Shown: one piece after another, positions 8,595-17,348 of the stretch
How the letters are laid out: each line of letters begins with the position of its first letter
Position numbering within the stretch: the first letter of the stretch is position 1
DNA from: Cytophagales bacterium
Lineage (GTDB): Bacteria > Bacteroidota > Bacteroidia > Cytophagales > Cyclobacteriaceae
Length of the DNA stretch: 64,000 bases
Assembly (NCBI GenBank): GCA_017303805.1
Contig: JAFLBQ010000001.1
Location: forward strand, 372,001-436,000
Direction: 5' to 3'
The notes under the pieces: model-generated
Seen by the model: only the letters and a program-made list of their open reading frames with translations
Told to the model about the DNA's origin: nothing
The model's database searches: none
Position numbers and translations under genes: made by a program

Positions 8595-8897
8595 CTACTT
8601 AATGGCTTTTTCTATGCCGGCAATGAGGGCCGCGGTAATGCCTTTTGTCTTCTTTGCATTTTCTGCTTTAAGCACAACCAGTGCCCGGTTAATTGCTTCC
8701 ACAAGCCCTACCGGATTACCATCGAAGCGATAACTGCCCAAACACCATTCTAAATCAGCCTGCAGTTGGTGCTCTATATTAATGCCGCGCAACTTATCCA
8801 GAATATTTTCTGCGATTTTGTCGAGCGAAGCGCCCGCTTTAGTTGCAGTTTTCTTTGGTGCTTTCTTTTCTGCTGCCGGTTTGGTAGTCTTTGCCAT
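8595..8897 (-). CDS. Small protein with basic Lys/Ala-rich N-terminus
   Basis: Taken from the ATG at 8897 (100 aa, starting MAKTTKPAAEKKAPKK). An upstream in-frame ATG at 8918 overlaps the apparent -7 promoter box, which argues against it. The first 25 residues are Lys/Ala/Thr-rich like a histone tail. The rest forms a compact helical domain (SLDKIAENILDKLRGINIEHQLQ..., with WCLGSYRFDGNPVGLVEAIN). No family is recognised. Together with the 26-aa gene at 9383 it belongs to a local group of basic small proteins; a DNA-binding role is a guess from composition. Confidence 0.72.
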   Translation of the reverse strand: MAKTTKPAAEKKAPKKTATKAGASLDKIAENILDKLRGINIEHQLQADLEWCLGSYRFDGNPVGLVEAINRALVVLKAENAKKTKGITAALIAGIEKAIK

Positions 8898-8917
8898 ACG
8901 CCTGGTGGTTAATGGCA

Positions 8918-8946
8918 CAAAGTTAAAGTTGGTTTTTTACTGCAAA
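8918..8946 (-). promoter_or_regulatory. Candidate promoter of the small basic gene
   Basis: On the minus strand, TAACTTTG (8925-8918) matches TAnnTTTG, and TTTG (8946-8943) lies 17 nt upstream. A transcript from it would begin near 8911 and would favour the start codon at 8897. Confidence 0.45.
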
Positions 8947-9326
8947 CAAGCATTTACCCGATAATATTTCCGCAAACGAATGATTAATTGAATGAATTTC
9001 AACGCATTGCATGCTGTTTTTAGCTTGGAATCGAATAATTGCAGGCAACTAAACGAAATAATAATTGCAGCCCGCAAAATGAAATGTGCGCTTGCCATAA
9101 CCGTTAATAGGATTGTTGAAGCAAGCAATGCCAACTATTGGTGCTGCGATCAGTGATTCATTGTTAGTAGTAACACGATGTACTTGTTACAAAGTCTTTA
9201 ATTACCTGTTGCGCTTAAGCGAATGACTTGTAAGAAACGTTTTGAGTGATTCGCTTATTCAGCTATTCTTTTGAATGAATGTGAACCTGAATCTTGTTTG
9301 ATGGAGAAATCTTAGGTGCATGCAAA
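8947..9326. other. Non-coding stretch, no gene recognised
   Basis: About 380 bases between the small basic gene's promoter and the terminator of the 26-aa gene. It is AT-rich, with no long open frame with a recognisable start or protein pattern, no tRNA-like fold and no clear repeat seen by eye. A small RNA cannot be excluded. Confidence 0.5.
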
Positions 9327-9358
9327 AAAAAAGAAGTGATCCTGGATCACTTCTTTTT
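9327..9358 (-). terminator. Strong Rho-independent terminator
   Basis: The arms GAAGTGATCC and GGATCACTTC form a nearly perfect hairpin, extended by A/T pairs. On the minus strand it is followed by a run of U (the A tract at 9324-9332). It closes the 26-aa gene, 25 nt after its stop. The T run on the other side could let it act in both directions. Confidence 0.8.
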
Positions 9359-9382
9359 GCTCAAGCATCAAGCTTAACTTGA

Positions 9383-9463
9383 TTACTTCTTCTTCTTAGC
9401 AGCTTTCTTAGCCTTCTTGGCTACTTTCTTTTTAGCTGCTTTCTTAGCGGGTTTTTTTGCCAT
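9383..9463 (-). CDS. 26-aa Lys/Ala-rich histone-H1-like mini-protein
   Basis: A short frame of 26 codons starting MAKKPAKKAAKKKVAK and ending KKKK, with only M, A, K, P and V. It has 16 lysines, so it is a pure polycation like the tail of histone H1 or the N-terminus of the 116-aa protein at 56799. Support for it as a real gene: a candidate promoter just upstream (TTTG, 18 nt, TACCTTTC), a strong terminator 25 nt after the stop, and the same MAKK start as the larger relative. It probably binds DNA or RNA by charge. It is too short for most gene callers. Confidence 0.68.
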   Translation of the reverse strand: MAKKPAKKAAKKKVAKKAKKAAKKKK

Positions 9464-9493
9464 AGCGTTTTAATGTTTTAGTTAAAACTGTAC

Positions 9494-9523
9494 GAAAGGT
9501 ATAATAAAAAATTAATTCACAAA
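9494..9523 (-). promoter_or_regulatory. Candidate promoter of the 26-aa gene
   Basis: On the minus strand, TTTG (9523-9520) is followed after 18 nt by TACCTTTC (9501-9494), one base away from TAnnTTTG. A-tracts lie just upstream (9524-9545) and may raise activity as UP-like DNA. Confidence 0.4.
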
Positions 9524-9614
9524 AATTTTGATAAAAAAAATTTCCGATGTCAGATTTATTGAGTTATACAAAACCGAATGTGTTTGCATCTTAACTCACA
9601 AATGAATGCATGCA

Positions 9615-10637
9615 TCATTTAATGTTTACTTCGCATTGCAATTCAATATTAAACTTGCTTTTAACCGATGCAATGATTCGCATAGCGAGTTCTAAAATTT
9701 CATTGCCGGTACTGTCTCCATAGTTAACCAACACCAATGCTTGTTGTGTGTGCACACCACAATTTCCTATACGTTTTCCTTTCCAGCCGCATTGCTCAAT
9801 CAACCAACCGGCAGGTACTTTAACTTCTTGATTTACAGATTTATAGCCGGGTATCTCCGGATGCTCTTGCTGCAACAACTTGTAGTGCGTTTCACTTACA
9901 ACAGGATTCTTAAAGAAGCTTCCAGCATTACCTAGTTGTGTTGGATCGGGTAGTTTACTTCTTCTTATTTGTTGTACAGCATTACTTACTTGTTGAATGG
10001 TTGGTTTAGTAATCTGTTGCTGCTTCAATACATCGTTAATTGCTCCATAGCTGGTAGCAATGCGATGATGTTTCTTTGTAAGACTTAAAGTAATACTTGA
10101 GATAAAAAAAAATTCTTTCAACTCATGCTTAAAAATGCTGTCGCGGTAACCAAATGCACATTCTTCACTACCAAGTGTGCGATGTAAACCGGTGCGCAAA
10201 TCAATGCCATGTACTTGCGTTATCATATCTTTAACCTCTACACCATAGGCGCCAATGTTTTGAATAGGGGCAGCACCTGCCAAACCCGGTATCAACGAGA
10301 GATTTTCTAAGCCACCCCAATCATTTTGAAGTGCAAAGGTTACAATGTGATGCCAGTTTTCACCGGCCATCACTTCAACTTCAACAGTTGTGGCCGTTTC
10401 GTGTACGGTATTAATTCCTTTCAGGCAGTTGTGAACAATTAAACCATCGTAGTTTCCTGTAAACAGAATATTGCTGCCTCCGCCTAAGATCAGGCAATTA
10501 TTATTTTTTAAGATGTTGCCAGCAAGCAGTTCATCGATGTGAGCAGCAGATTCAACTTTTATGAAGTAACGGGCGTTAGCTTCTACTCCAAAGGTATTGT
10601 AGCTTTTCAGCGATTTATTTTCTTCAATCAGGTTCAT
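9615..10637 (-). CDS. murB: UDP-N-acetylmuramate dehydrogenase
   Basis: A 340-aa FAD enzyme that reduces UDP-GlcNAc-enolpyruvate to UDP-MurNAc in peptidoglycan synthesis, in the cytoplasm. The FAD-binding PCMH domain shows LGGGSNILF (51-59), and NLSLIPGLAGAAPIQNIGAYG is the classic substrate/flavin loop. The C-terminal domain contains the LGNAGSFFKNPVV loop with the catalytic Ser. Length matches the E. coli type (type I, about 342 aa). It appears to be a single gene; the gene upstream (10678) ends 40 nt before it and may be transcribed with it. Confidence 0.96.
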   Translation of the reverse strand: MNLIEENKSLKSYNTFGVEANARYFIKVESAAHIDELLAGNILKNNNCLILGGGSNILFTGNYDGLIVHNCLKGINTVHETATTVEVEVMAGENWHHIVTFALQNDWGGLENLSLIPGLAGAAPIQNIGAYGVEVKDMITQVHGIDLRTGLHRTLGSEECAFGYRDSIFKHELKEFFFISSITLSLTKKHHRIATSYGAINDVLKQQQITKPTIQQVSNAVQQIRRSKLPDPTQLGNAGSFFKNPVVSETHYKLLQQEHPEIPGYKSVNQEVKVPAGWLIEQCGWKGKRIGNCGVHTQQALVLVNYGDSTGNEILELAMRIIASVKSKFNIELQCEVNIK

Positions 10638-10677
10638 AATCTAAATTATGACCAAGGAAGAAAAAACGAATGAATAT

Positions 10678-11868
10678 TTAAAATCCTTTAAATGCCGATT
10701 CAACCTCTTGGGATGAGAGTTTGAACAAACAAATGCGGCCAAAGCGGCCAGCCACATACGTACGGCCACACACCGCAAGGCCACCATCGGAAGTAGGTAG
10801 TATGGCGGCCAACTCATACGGATTAGAAAATCCAAGGTATTTACTACCCATCAGACTACCGGTTGCTTCATCGTAACCCAATATCACAATTTGCTTTCCA
10901 TTGGTGTCGCTGCCATAAAGTACAACTTTACGACCGTTGATAGTGGTACGTAAAATTTTTACCGCTGCATTAGGTACAAGTTCTGGTAATACATTGCCAC
11001 CCAGATCCACGCTTGAGCTTATACCTGAACTATTGATTGTAGCTGCTGGCAGAAAGTAATTGTCGCCAAAATTAAACCGGGCTAACGCAAACTTACCGCC
11101 ATCTAAAGGTACGGCCTGGCTTATGCCGCCATCGTCTTGCTGGCCTTGTAATATTCCCTGGGGCTCATCGGCTGCCAGATTGGTAAACGAAAGTGAAAGT
11201 GTGTAATTGAAAAATCCGTTAAAGTAAAATAGCCCACCCGGAATTCTACCTACCAAAAAAGGTAATTGCCTTCCGGTGCGCAAAAAGTGATTTATGATGG
11301 GTTCCTCAACGGCATCGCCCGCACCAATCGAAAATGCTTTGCTGGTTTGAACCGCCCCGGCCGGAGTAACTACCGAGATTACACTTTGCTTATCTACGTT
11401 GTTATAGCTTAGCAGCAGAAAATTATTTCCTTCTTGTGCTGCGGCAGCCGGGTAACTGTTTCCAACCGATACCTGGCTATCAATGGTGCCATTGGGGTTT
11501 ACTCTTATTAATTGTGTTTGCAACCCTACGCTGGTCATGCAAAAAAAGTAGTATCCATCATTCAAAAACATAAGCGGACCAATAGGGGCAACCAAGTCTT
11601 CATCCAGCTCTTGTTCTTCCACATAGGCTCCCAACGCATCGGTTTTAAGCAGGTAAATGCCACTAAAGTTAGAGGTTGTCAGTTTCCTTCCGCCCAATAT
11701 CAAATATCCGCCATCAGAAGTCTGCTTTATATCGATTGGATAAATAACCGAGCCAAATTTATTGTTGTCATAAATGCGGGTAAAGCTGGCTTTATCGGCT
11801 TCCGGGTCGGCATCGTTGGCACAACCCCAGGCAAATGCACAAAGCAGAATAAAATAAAAATAGCGCAT
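10678..11868 (-). CDS. Lipoprotein with beta-propeller-like repeats
   Basis: A 396-aa protein with a lipoprotein signal (AFAWGC, Cys16). Two clear copies of a 'TSDGGY/L...G' strand motif are visible (QTSDGGYLILGGRK about residue 50 and PTSDGGLAVCGRTY near the C-terminus), and VNPNGTIDS and TDALGAYVEEQEL also fit propeller blades. No enzyme family is recognised. It is the last gene of the leftward cassette that starts with DUF1800 and follows the barrel gene after 4 nt. It may be an outer-membrane accessory lipoprotein. Confidence 0.72.
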   Translation of the reverse strand: MRYFYFILLCAFAWGCANDADPEADKASFTRIYDNNKFGSVIYPIDIKQTSDGGYLILGGRKLTTSNFSGIYLLKTDALGAYVEEQELDEDLVAPIGPLMFLNDGYYFFCMTSVGLQTQLIRVNPNGTIDSQVSVGNSYPAAAAQEGNNFLLLSYNNVDKQSVISVVTPAGAVQTSKAFSIGAGDAVEEPIINHFLRTGRQLPFLVGRIPGGLFYFNGFFNYTLSLSFTNLAADEPQGILQGQQDDGGISQAVPLDGGKFALARFNFGDNYFLPAATINSSGISSSVDLGGNVLPELVPNAAVKILRTTINGRKVVLYGSDTNGKQIVILGYDEATGSLMGSKYLGFSNPYELAAILPTSDGGLAVCGRTYVAGRFGRICLFKLSSQEVESAFKGF

Positions 11869-11872
11869 GGTA

Positions 11873-12748
11873 CTAACGATCTAAAGTTTTGAAATTACTG
11901 CTAAGGAAACGCATCGGAAACAACACACCGGCCGAGATCATAATGCTATTGAGTTTAATATCGTCCTGCACATCGGCTATGCCGCTCAGCCTGTCGTTGC
12001 CAAACCGGTTTTTGGTATTGGTAATATTGCTCATACCTTTCAGGTACGAAGCCTCCAGTACAATGCGCACATTGCCCAGGTTATAGTCTAAACCTAAGCC
12101 ACCGGCCAGGCTCCAGTAGTTTTCAAACAAATCTTTGGCGCCCACAATCAAACCTGGTTGCGTAAACTTATTAACCCCACCCGATGCATAGTCAGTACCG
12201 GAAATGGTAACGGCCTTATTGGCATTTATTAACAGGGAGTAAATAATACCAATCTGTACGTAGGGCCGCAATTTGTTGCGCAGCATATCGTACTTGATAA
12301 ATAATGGAAAATCGGCATAATCTATTTTTTGTTCCTGGTCGTACCGTAACTCAAGTGTTTGCGAAATATCTTCGCTGTTGGTCCACCGAAAAGTGTTAAA
12401 GTAAGTAAACCGGGTATGCCTGTAGGTGGGTTGTGCACTAAACGAAATTCCCTTGTAGTAAAAAGTTGCCTCCAGGGTTGCCTGGCTTCCGGTTTTTACA
12501 AACGAATCGTAGCGCTTATAATTCAATTCGGTAGAATAGTTGGTAGGCGCCATTACCGTATAGGCTTTAACCAGCGAAGCCTCGGCCAGGTTGGTGCCTG
12601 CTTTAAACCCTAACCACCATTGTTTCTCTAAAAACTTGGTTTGTTGGTTGTTGGGCTTTGGCAACGAAGCCATTGGCTTTTTTTTGAACTGGCCCCAACT
12701 GCTTATGCTTACACATATCAATAACAGGAGTGATAGAAGATGCTTCAT
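11873..12748 (-). CDS. Outer-membrane beta-barrel protein (PorT/porin-like family)
   Basis: A 291-aa protein with a signal peptide (1-19, ISSWGQ). The mature part has alternating strands (WWLGFKAGTNLAEASLVKAY, LRPYVQIGIIYSLLINANK, WSLAGGLGLDYNLGNVRIVL) typical of the outer-membrane beta-barrel family of Bacteroidota. It lies between the T9SS-exported DUF1501 protein (3-nt gap) and a lipoprotein (4-nt gap), so the four genes are co-expressed. The role is probably structural or as a surface partner of the DUF1501 protein. Confidence 0.8.
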   Translation of the reverse strand: MKHLLSLLLLICVSISSWGQFKKKPMASLPKPNNQQTKFLEKQWWLGFKAGTNLAEASLVKAYTVMAPTNYSTELNYKRYDSFVKTGSQATLEATFYYKGISFSAQPTYRHTRFTYFNTFRWTNSEDISQTLELRYDQEQKIDYADFPLFIKYDMLRNKLRPYVQIGIIYSLLINANKAVTISGTDYASGGVNKFTQPGLIVGAKDLFENYWSLAGGLGLDYNLGNVRIVLEASYLKGMSNITNTKNRFGNDRLSGIADVQDDIKLNSIMISAGVLFPMRFLSSNFKTLDR

Positions 12749-12751
12749 AGG

Positions 12752-14470
12752 CTAACGGGTGACTATAAGTTTTTTTGCTTCTTTGAGGAAGCCGGTTTTG
12801 AGTTGATAAAAATACACTCCCGGCTGCAAACTTGATACATTAAGTTGTACTTCGTGTGTGCCCTCGGTTTTCTCTGCATCCACTAATGTGCTAACGGTGC
12901 GGCCCTGGGCATCGCGTAAAATCAGTTGCACCCATTGGGTAGCATTTATGGTAAATCGAAGGGTAGTACTTTCGTTGGCCGGATTTGGAAAGCAATCGTG
13001 CAGGTTAAATCTGCTGGCAATAAAATTGTCGGTAACTCCGGAAATAACTTGTTGGGCCAGGGGCAACGGGGAGTAGTTACCGCTACCTTCTTCTTTGGGG
13101 CCGTTCAGAAAGTCTTTAAAGAATATATCGTTGTTGATTTTAGCTTCATCTACCAACATCCAATCGCGCAACAGGTTGGCATAAACTTGCCGGTAGTCAA
13201 ATTGCATTTCTACATTTTCAAGGTTGAGGTTCGGTACCTTTCCAACCACACCCGGTTGCACGCCTTTACCAAAAATCATTACCGGTGCACCGGTGCCATG
13301 GTCGGTTCCGTAACTTCCGTTCGATCGTACCCTTCTTCCAAATTCGGATGTAGATACCGTTAATACTTTGTCTTCTAAACCGCGTGCTTTCAAATCATCT
13401 TGAAAAGCCCGCATGGCTGCGGCTATATGGTACATTAATGCTGCATGTTGGCCCATAGTAGGATCGTAACTTTCTACTTGTTCGGCATGTGTATCAAAGC
13501 CGCCCAGTTTAACCAGAAATACTTTTGTTTTTACACCAAGGCCTGGGCCGCCACCATCCAACAACCGGGCAATCAATTGCAACTGTGGTGTTAGTCCGTT
13601 GCGCATGCTGCCGCGCGGTGCATTAAAGGGGTAACGCTCCGGGTAGGTAACAGACGATACCGGGGCACGTTGATACACTTCGTTCAGACGTTCGGCATAG
13701 TCTTGCGATTTATTCTCAAGACCCAATATCCAGTTTAATTCTTTACCGTAAGGCGAATTTTCGAGTGCTACCGGTGGCCGCCCGCGTGGATCAATTCCCT
13801 GATCGATAAATCCTTCTAACTCGCCTACCAGGCGCGCAAAACTTTCGGGGTTATTAATAGAGATGGAGGTTGGAATGTTTCCTTCCTGGTGAAAGATGAG
13901 TGAAACATCACTCCCCATTTCAATTGCGAGCGGATCCAACATTTCGGCATTGGGAAATTCATCGGGATATTGTTTGGGGGCAAATTCCTGCTGGAGATAG
14001 CGGCCTACCCAACCAGACGAAAAGTAATCATCGAACCCACCACCCATAAATGAAATATCTCTTCCACGAAAGTGCGACCCGTTATTATTTTTATACGATA
14101 CTCCCTGCACCACAGTCATTCGCCCCCGGTCGTACAAATCTTTCATGGCAATCATATCCGGATGCAAACCCACCTGGGTATCGGCTGGTAAGGTACTATC
14201 CAGCAAGATCATTTTGCGCGCACTGTTTTTGGCTGGTATGGCAATATTGGCTCGCCAACGGTAATACAAGTCATAGGCATCCACAGGTATAATACTGTTC
14301 AGACCATCGTTGCCTCCGTGTAGTTGCAGAATAATCAACACCCGGTCGTTGGTGCTTTGCGAGGCCATCCGCGTTAGCGAATTTTCGGCCATTAGCTTTA
14401 TGGGTATGCCTCCCAATGTAAAAGGAACGGCTGCCAGCGATAATTGCTTTATAAAGTTTCTGCGTTTCAT
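12752..14470 (-). CDS. DUF1501 family protein with T9SS type A sorting domain
   Basis: Start placed at the ATG at 14470 (MKRRNFIKQLSLAAVPFTLGG), which gives a Tat-like twin-arginine signal; the longer frame uses TTG. The main domain is DUF1501, an alkaline-phosphatase-fold family: LIILQLHGGNDGLNSIIPVD, VQGVSYKNNNGSHFRGRDIS, KLGGFDTHAEQ, SEFGRRVRSNGSYGTDHGTG. The last 80 or so residues are a type A C-terminal sorting domain (HDCFPNPANESTTLRF ... GVYFYQLKTGFLKEAKKLIV), so the protein is exported by T9SS and fixed at the surface. It follows DUF1800 directly. DUF1501 and DUF1800 are a conserved pair of unknown biochemical role. Confidence 0.93.
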   Translation of the reverse strand: MKRRNFIKQLSLAAVPFTLGGIPIKLMAENSLTRMASQSTNDRVLIILQLHGGNDGLNSIIPVDAYDLYYRWRANIAIPAKNSARKMILLDSTLPADTQVGLHPDMIAMKDLYDRGRMTVVQGVSYKNNNGSHFRGRDISFMGGGFDDYFSSGWVGRYLQQEFAPKQYPDEFPNAEMLDPLAIEMGSDVSLIFHQEGNIPTSISINNPESFARLVGELEGFIDQGIDPRGRPPVALENSPYGKELNWILGLENKSQDYAERLNEVYQRAPVSSVTYPERYPFNAPRGSMRNGLTPQLQLIARLLDGGGPGLGVKTKVFLVKLGGFDTHAEQVESYDPTMGQHAALMYHIAAAMRAFQDDLKARGLEDKVLTVSTSEFGRRVRSNGSYGTDHGTGAPVMIFGKGVQPGVVGKVPNLNLENVEMQFDYRQVYANLLRDWMLVDEAKINNDIFFKDFLNGPKEEGSGNYSPLPLAQQVISGVTDNFIASRFNLHDCFPNPANESTTLRFTINATQWVQLILRDAQGRTVSTLVDAEKTEGTHEVQLNVSSLQPGVYFYQLKTGFLKEAKKLIVTR

Positions 14471-14479
14471 CTTTCTCAA

Positions 14480-16255
14480 TCAATAAAGTTGGTATTCGGG
14501 CGACTGCAACATGGCATTAAAAAGATTTTCGAGTTGGCGTCTCACTACTTCCATATCTACCGGGTTGTTCCAGCGGAATGCCCACGCGCCTTCGGGGTCG
14601 GCATCTATTTGTGGCGATTTTAAAAATGCAGTAAGGAAATAATTCAGGCGCTCGGCAGTAAGGCCGGCATTGTCATCGGCAGTAGTATCGAACGTAAGGT
14701 TATCGGCAAGGGGTAAAAAGTATTTGGCAAGTTCAATAACCAGCGCGCGGGCATTGGAGGCAATTGCATTGCTGATGTTGGTTTGCACAAATGCTACCGG
14801 GTCGATCTTCATCATGCCGCCCATCTGGCTATTGCTTATCAAATCGCGGATAAATTCATAGCGACTAACCAGGTAGTTCGTACTGATCCAACTGCGATGG
14901 TAAATCGGAAATTGATGGTAGGAATCGTACCCGGCCACATCGAAGGGTTCATAAAAATGCATACCCATCCTTTCTAATCTGCGGGTAAGGTCGGCTGTTT
15001 GTTCAAAGAAGGCCGCGGGGCTACCTGTAGGGTTAGGTAATTGCACATTAAACAAGCGGAAGGTGCCTACCAGCAAGTCCAGCGGTGATTTTATAATTCC
15101 CCCAAAGTTGTCATCATTTACCCCGGCAGCGGCATCGTAAAAATGCTGGCTTTGAAATAATTCTTCCAGCACAGGTTGTAGTTTGTAGTTATTGGCAACT
15201 AAAGTTGCGGCCATGCCGGCAACAATAGTATCGTCTATTGTTTGGGTAATTTCATGATATACAAAGTATCGGTAAATGCGTCTGCAAAAGTTGCGGGCAG
15301 TTTCTTGTTTTGAATAGATGAGTTCAATGAGCTGACTTATTTCGTCCAGCGCACTTTGCTGAGTGGGGTTACTCCCGTTTAATAACAGCGGATCGGGCTG
15401 AATGGTGGCATTGTTAAACCGATCGCTGAACTGTTTTATGGTAGAGTCGTGTGCACTGGCATTGGTAGCGTTGCCACGCACTTTACCGCGCGGTAATTTT
15501 TGGGTTCCGCTGGTATATAAGTCCACTTCCTCATCAACCGAAGTAAATGTGGTATCTAACTCCCAGCCCGAAAGCACTTGCGCAGCAGCGCGCACATCTT
15601 GTTCGGTAAAATTAAAGTAATCACCCGGAGTGGTTGCGGGTGGCAGGGTTCCTTCCAGCCCGCGGCCAATGGTAAAGAGTTCAAGCAGTTCGCGGGCGTA
15701 GTTTTCATTTACGCTTCCTTTTACATTCAGGTTTCCATCTAGCAGGCGCAACATGGCGTTATCCACGCTTACTTTTTTTGTAAGGGTTTTAATATTAAAG
15801 AGAAGGGGTAAGGTTTTATCGAAGGCAAACTTGCGAAACAACTGATTTTGAAAATACAGAGACCGGCTGTTATCTACTTTTGATTGAATGGTTGTAAAGA
15901 CGGTGTGTAGGAAGAAAACAATTTTTTCGCGCGTAGCATATGCCAATTGATTGGAGGGCGCAACACCCAGCCCGAGCATCTGACCAAATAGCCAGCCTTT
16001 GAAAAATTCCTGTAGATCCGCATCGCCACTGTTGGCGGTGGTGGTTCCGGCAAGCAACCATTCGGTTCCGGTTTTAGGATCTACCGGCAGCACCGGGTCC
16101 GGTAGGGGTTGTTGAAACAGCAAGGCCACCGCCTGGCCGGCCGTTAACGTTGCAAAAGAATCAATCTGCAACTTGCTGGGGCCAAACGTGGCCCGGTGTA
16201 GCAAATGTGCGGCTCGTTTATATCCTAACGTGCCACCAAATAAGGGTAAAGGCAT
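14480..16255 (-). CDS. DUF1800 family protein
   Basis: A 591-aa protein with the DUF1800 signature: AAHLLHRATFGPSKLQI near the N-terminus, MLRLLDGNLNVKGSVNENYARELLELFTIG (residues about 165-195, a landmark rather than a full match), VLSGWELDTTF, and FCRRIYRYFVYHEIT. No signal peptide is visible at the ATG at 16255, though it is the partner of an exported DUF1501 protein. It is first in a leftward cassette of four (DUF1800, DUF1501, barrel, lipoprotein). The family co-occurs widely with DUF1501 in Bacteroidota and Planctomycetes; function is not established. Confidence 0.92.
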   Translation of the reverse strand: MPLPLFGGTLGYKRAAHLLHRATFGPSKLQIDSFATLTAGQAVALLFQQPLPDPVLPVDPKTGTEWLLAGTTTANSGDADLQEFFKGWLFGQMLGLGVAPSNQLAYATREKIVFFLHTVFTTIQSKVDNSRSLYFQNQLFRKFAFDKTLPLLFNIKTLTKKVSVDNAMLRLLDGNLNVKGSVNENYARELLELFTIGRGLEGTLPPATTPGDYFNFTEQDVRAAAQVLSGWELDTTFTSVDEEVDLYTSGTQKLPRGKVRGNATNASAHDSTIKQFSDRFNNATIQPDPLLLNGSNPTQQSALDEISQLIELIYSKQETARNFCRRIYRYFVYHEITQTIDDTIVAGMAATLVANNYKLQPVLEELFQSQHFYDAAAGVNDDNFGGIIKSPLDLLVGTFRLFNVQLPNPTGSPAAFFEQTADLTRRLERMGMHFYEPFDVAGYDSYHQFPIYHRSWISTNYLVSRYEFIRDLISNSQMGGMMKIDPVAFVQTNISNAIASNARALVIELAKYFLPLADNLTFDTTADDNAGLTAERLNYFLTAFLKSPQIDADPEGAWAFRWNNPVDMEVVRRQLENLFNAMLQSPEYQLY

Positions 16256-16485
16256 GGGTAAAAATTATTCACTGCACAAGTTAATTCATTCTGTGTGTTG
16301 AGCCATCATTATTTTCAGTTAAGTAGCCATTAACTACGGTTTAGTGTATTAAAATTTCTTTTGAGCTGGGTTACCGATTTTATTTTTTGTGGCATGCAAC
16401 CGATGCCGATAGTTGGAGGCTCCAAAAGTTAACAGTAATTTAATTGCCCAAAGGCAGTGGTGATAACCTACAAATTATTTATTAA

Positions 16486-17337
16486 ATGAAAATTATTGAA
16501 TGCCCGCGCGATGCCATGCAGGGGCTAACTGAATTTATACCTACCCACCAAAAGGTGGCGTATCTGAATCAACTCTTGCAAGTAGGGTTTGATACCATTG
16601 ATTTTGGAAGTTTTGTTTCACCCAAAGCCATCCCCCAAATGCGCGACACACCTGCCGTGCTCGAAAAACTAGAGTTGACGGGCTCCACGTCAAAATTATT
16701 GGCCATAGTTGCCAACAAACGGGGTGCGGCAGATGCCTGTAACTACCAGCAGATTGATTACCTCGGGTTTCCATTATCTATTTCAGAAACATTTCAGCAG
16801 CGCAATACCCACGCCTCTATTTCGGAAGCATTAAATATTGTTAGTGAAATTCAGGAACTGTGCATTCGCACGAATAAGCAGCAGGTTGTTTATATCAGCA
16901 TGGGATTTGGCAATCCGTATGGAGATCCGTACGATACGGCTATTGTTGAACATTTTACGGATATACTGGCCACGTTAGATGTAAAGATTATTTCGTTGGC
17001 CGATACCATTGGCGTAGCCGAGCCAGCGCATATCGAATATTTATTCAAGACACTAATCCATAAATTTCCTACCATTGAGTTTGGTGCGCATCTGCACTCT
17101 AATCCGGCAACCAGTGTAGTTAAAATCGAGGCGGCTTTCAATTCCGGATGCCAGCGATTTGACGGTGCGCTGAAGGGTTTTGGCGGTTGCCCCATGGCCA
17201 AAGACGAATTAGTAGGTAATATGGCTACGGAGACGATCGTGAATTTTTTAATCGCCAAAGGAAAGAATGTTAACTTGAACCATGAAGCGCTGAAATCGGC
17301 ACTTGACCTAGTGCCGTCAGTTTTTTCCCATATTTAA
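16486..17337 (+). CDS. Hydroxymethylglutaryl-CoA lyase
   Basis: A 283-aa TIM-barrel enzyme of the HMG-CoA lyase/DRE family. It cleaves HMG-CoA to acetoacetate and acetyl-CoA in leucine degradation. Visible: the N-terminal ECPRDAMQG (metal/substrate Arg and Asp), FGSFVSPKAIPQMRDT, SLADTIGVAEP, FGAHLHSNPA with the metal-binding HxH, and GGCPMAKDELVGN with the active-site Cys in the G-loop. Length is normal. It is followed after 11 nt by a sorbosone-dehydrogenase-like lipoprotein, possibly by chance. No other leucine-degradation gene is adjacent. Confidence 0.93.
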   Translation: MKIIECPRDAMQGLTEFIPTHQKVAYLNQLLQVGFDTIDFGSFVSPKAIPQMRDTPAVLEKLELTGSTSKLLAIVANKRGAADACNYQQIDYLGFPLSISETFQQRNTHASISEALNIVSEIQELCIRTNKQQVVYISMGFGNPYGDPYDTAIVEHFTDILATLDVKIISLADTIGVAEPAHIEYLFKTLIHKFPTIEFGAHLHSNPATSVVKIEAAFNSGCQRFDGALKGFGGCPMAKDELVGNMATETIVNFLIAKGKNVNLNHEALKSALDLVPSVFSHI

Positions 17338-17348
17338 ATGCTTTAGAA

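Noticed and set aside
16256-16485. A hidden gene between DUF1800 and HMG-CoA lyase
   Set aside because: This 230-nt AT-rich divergent region has no supported frame; it should simply hold the two promoters.
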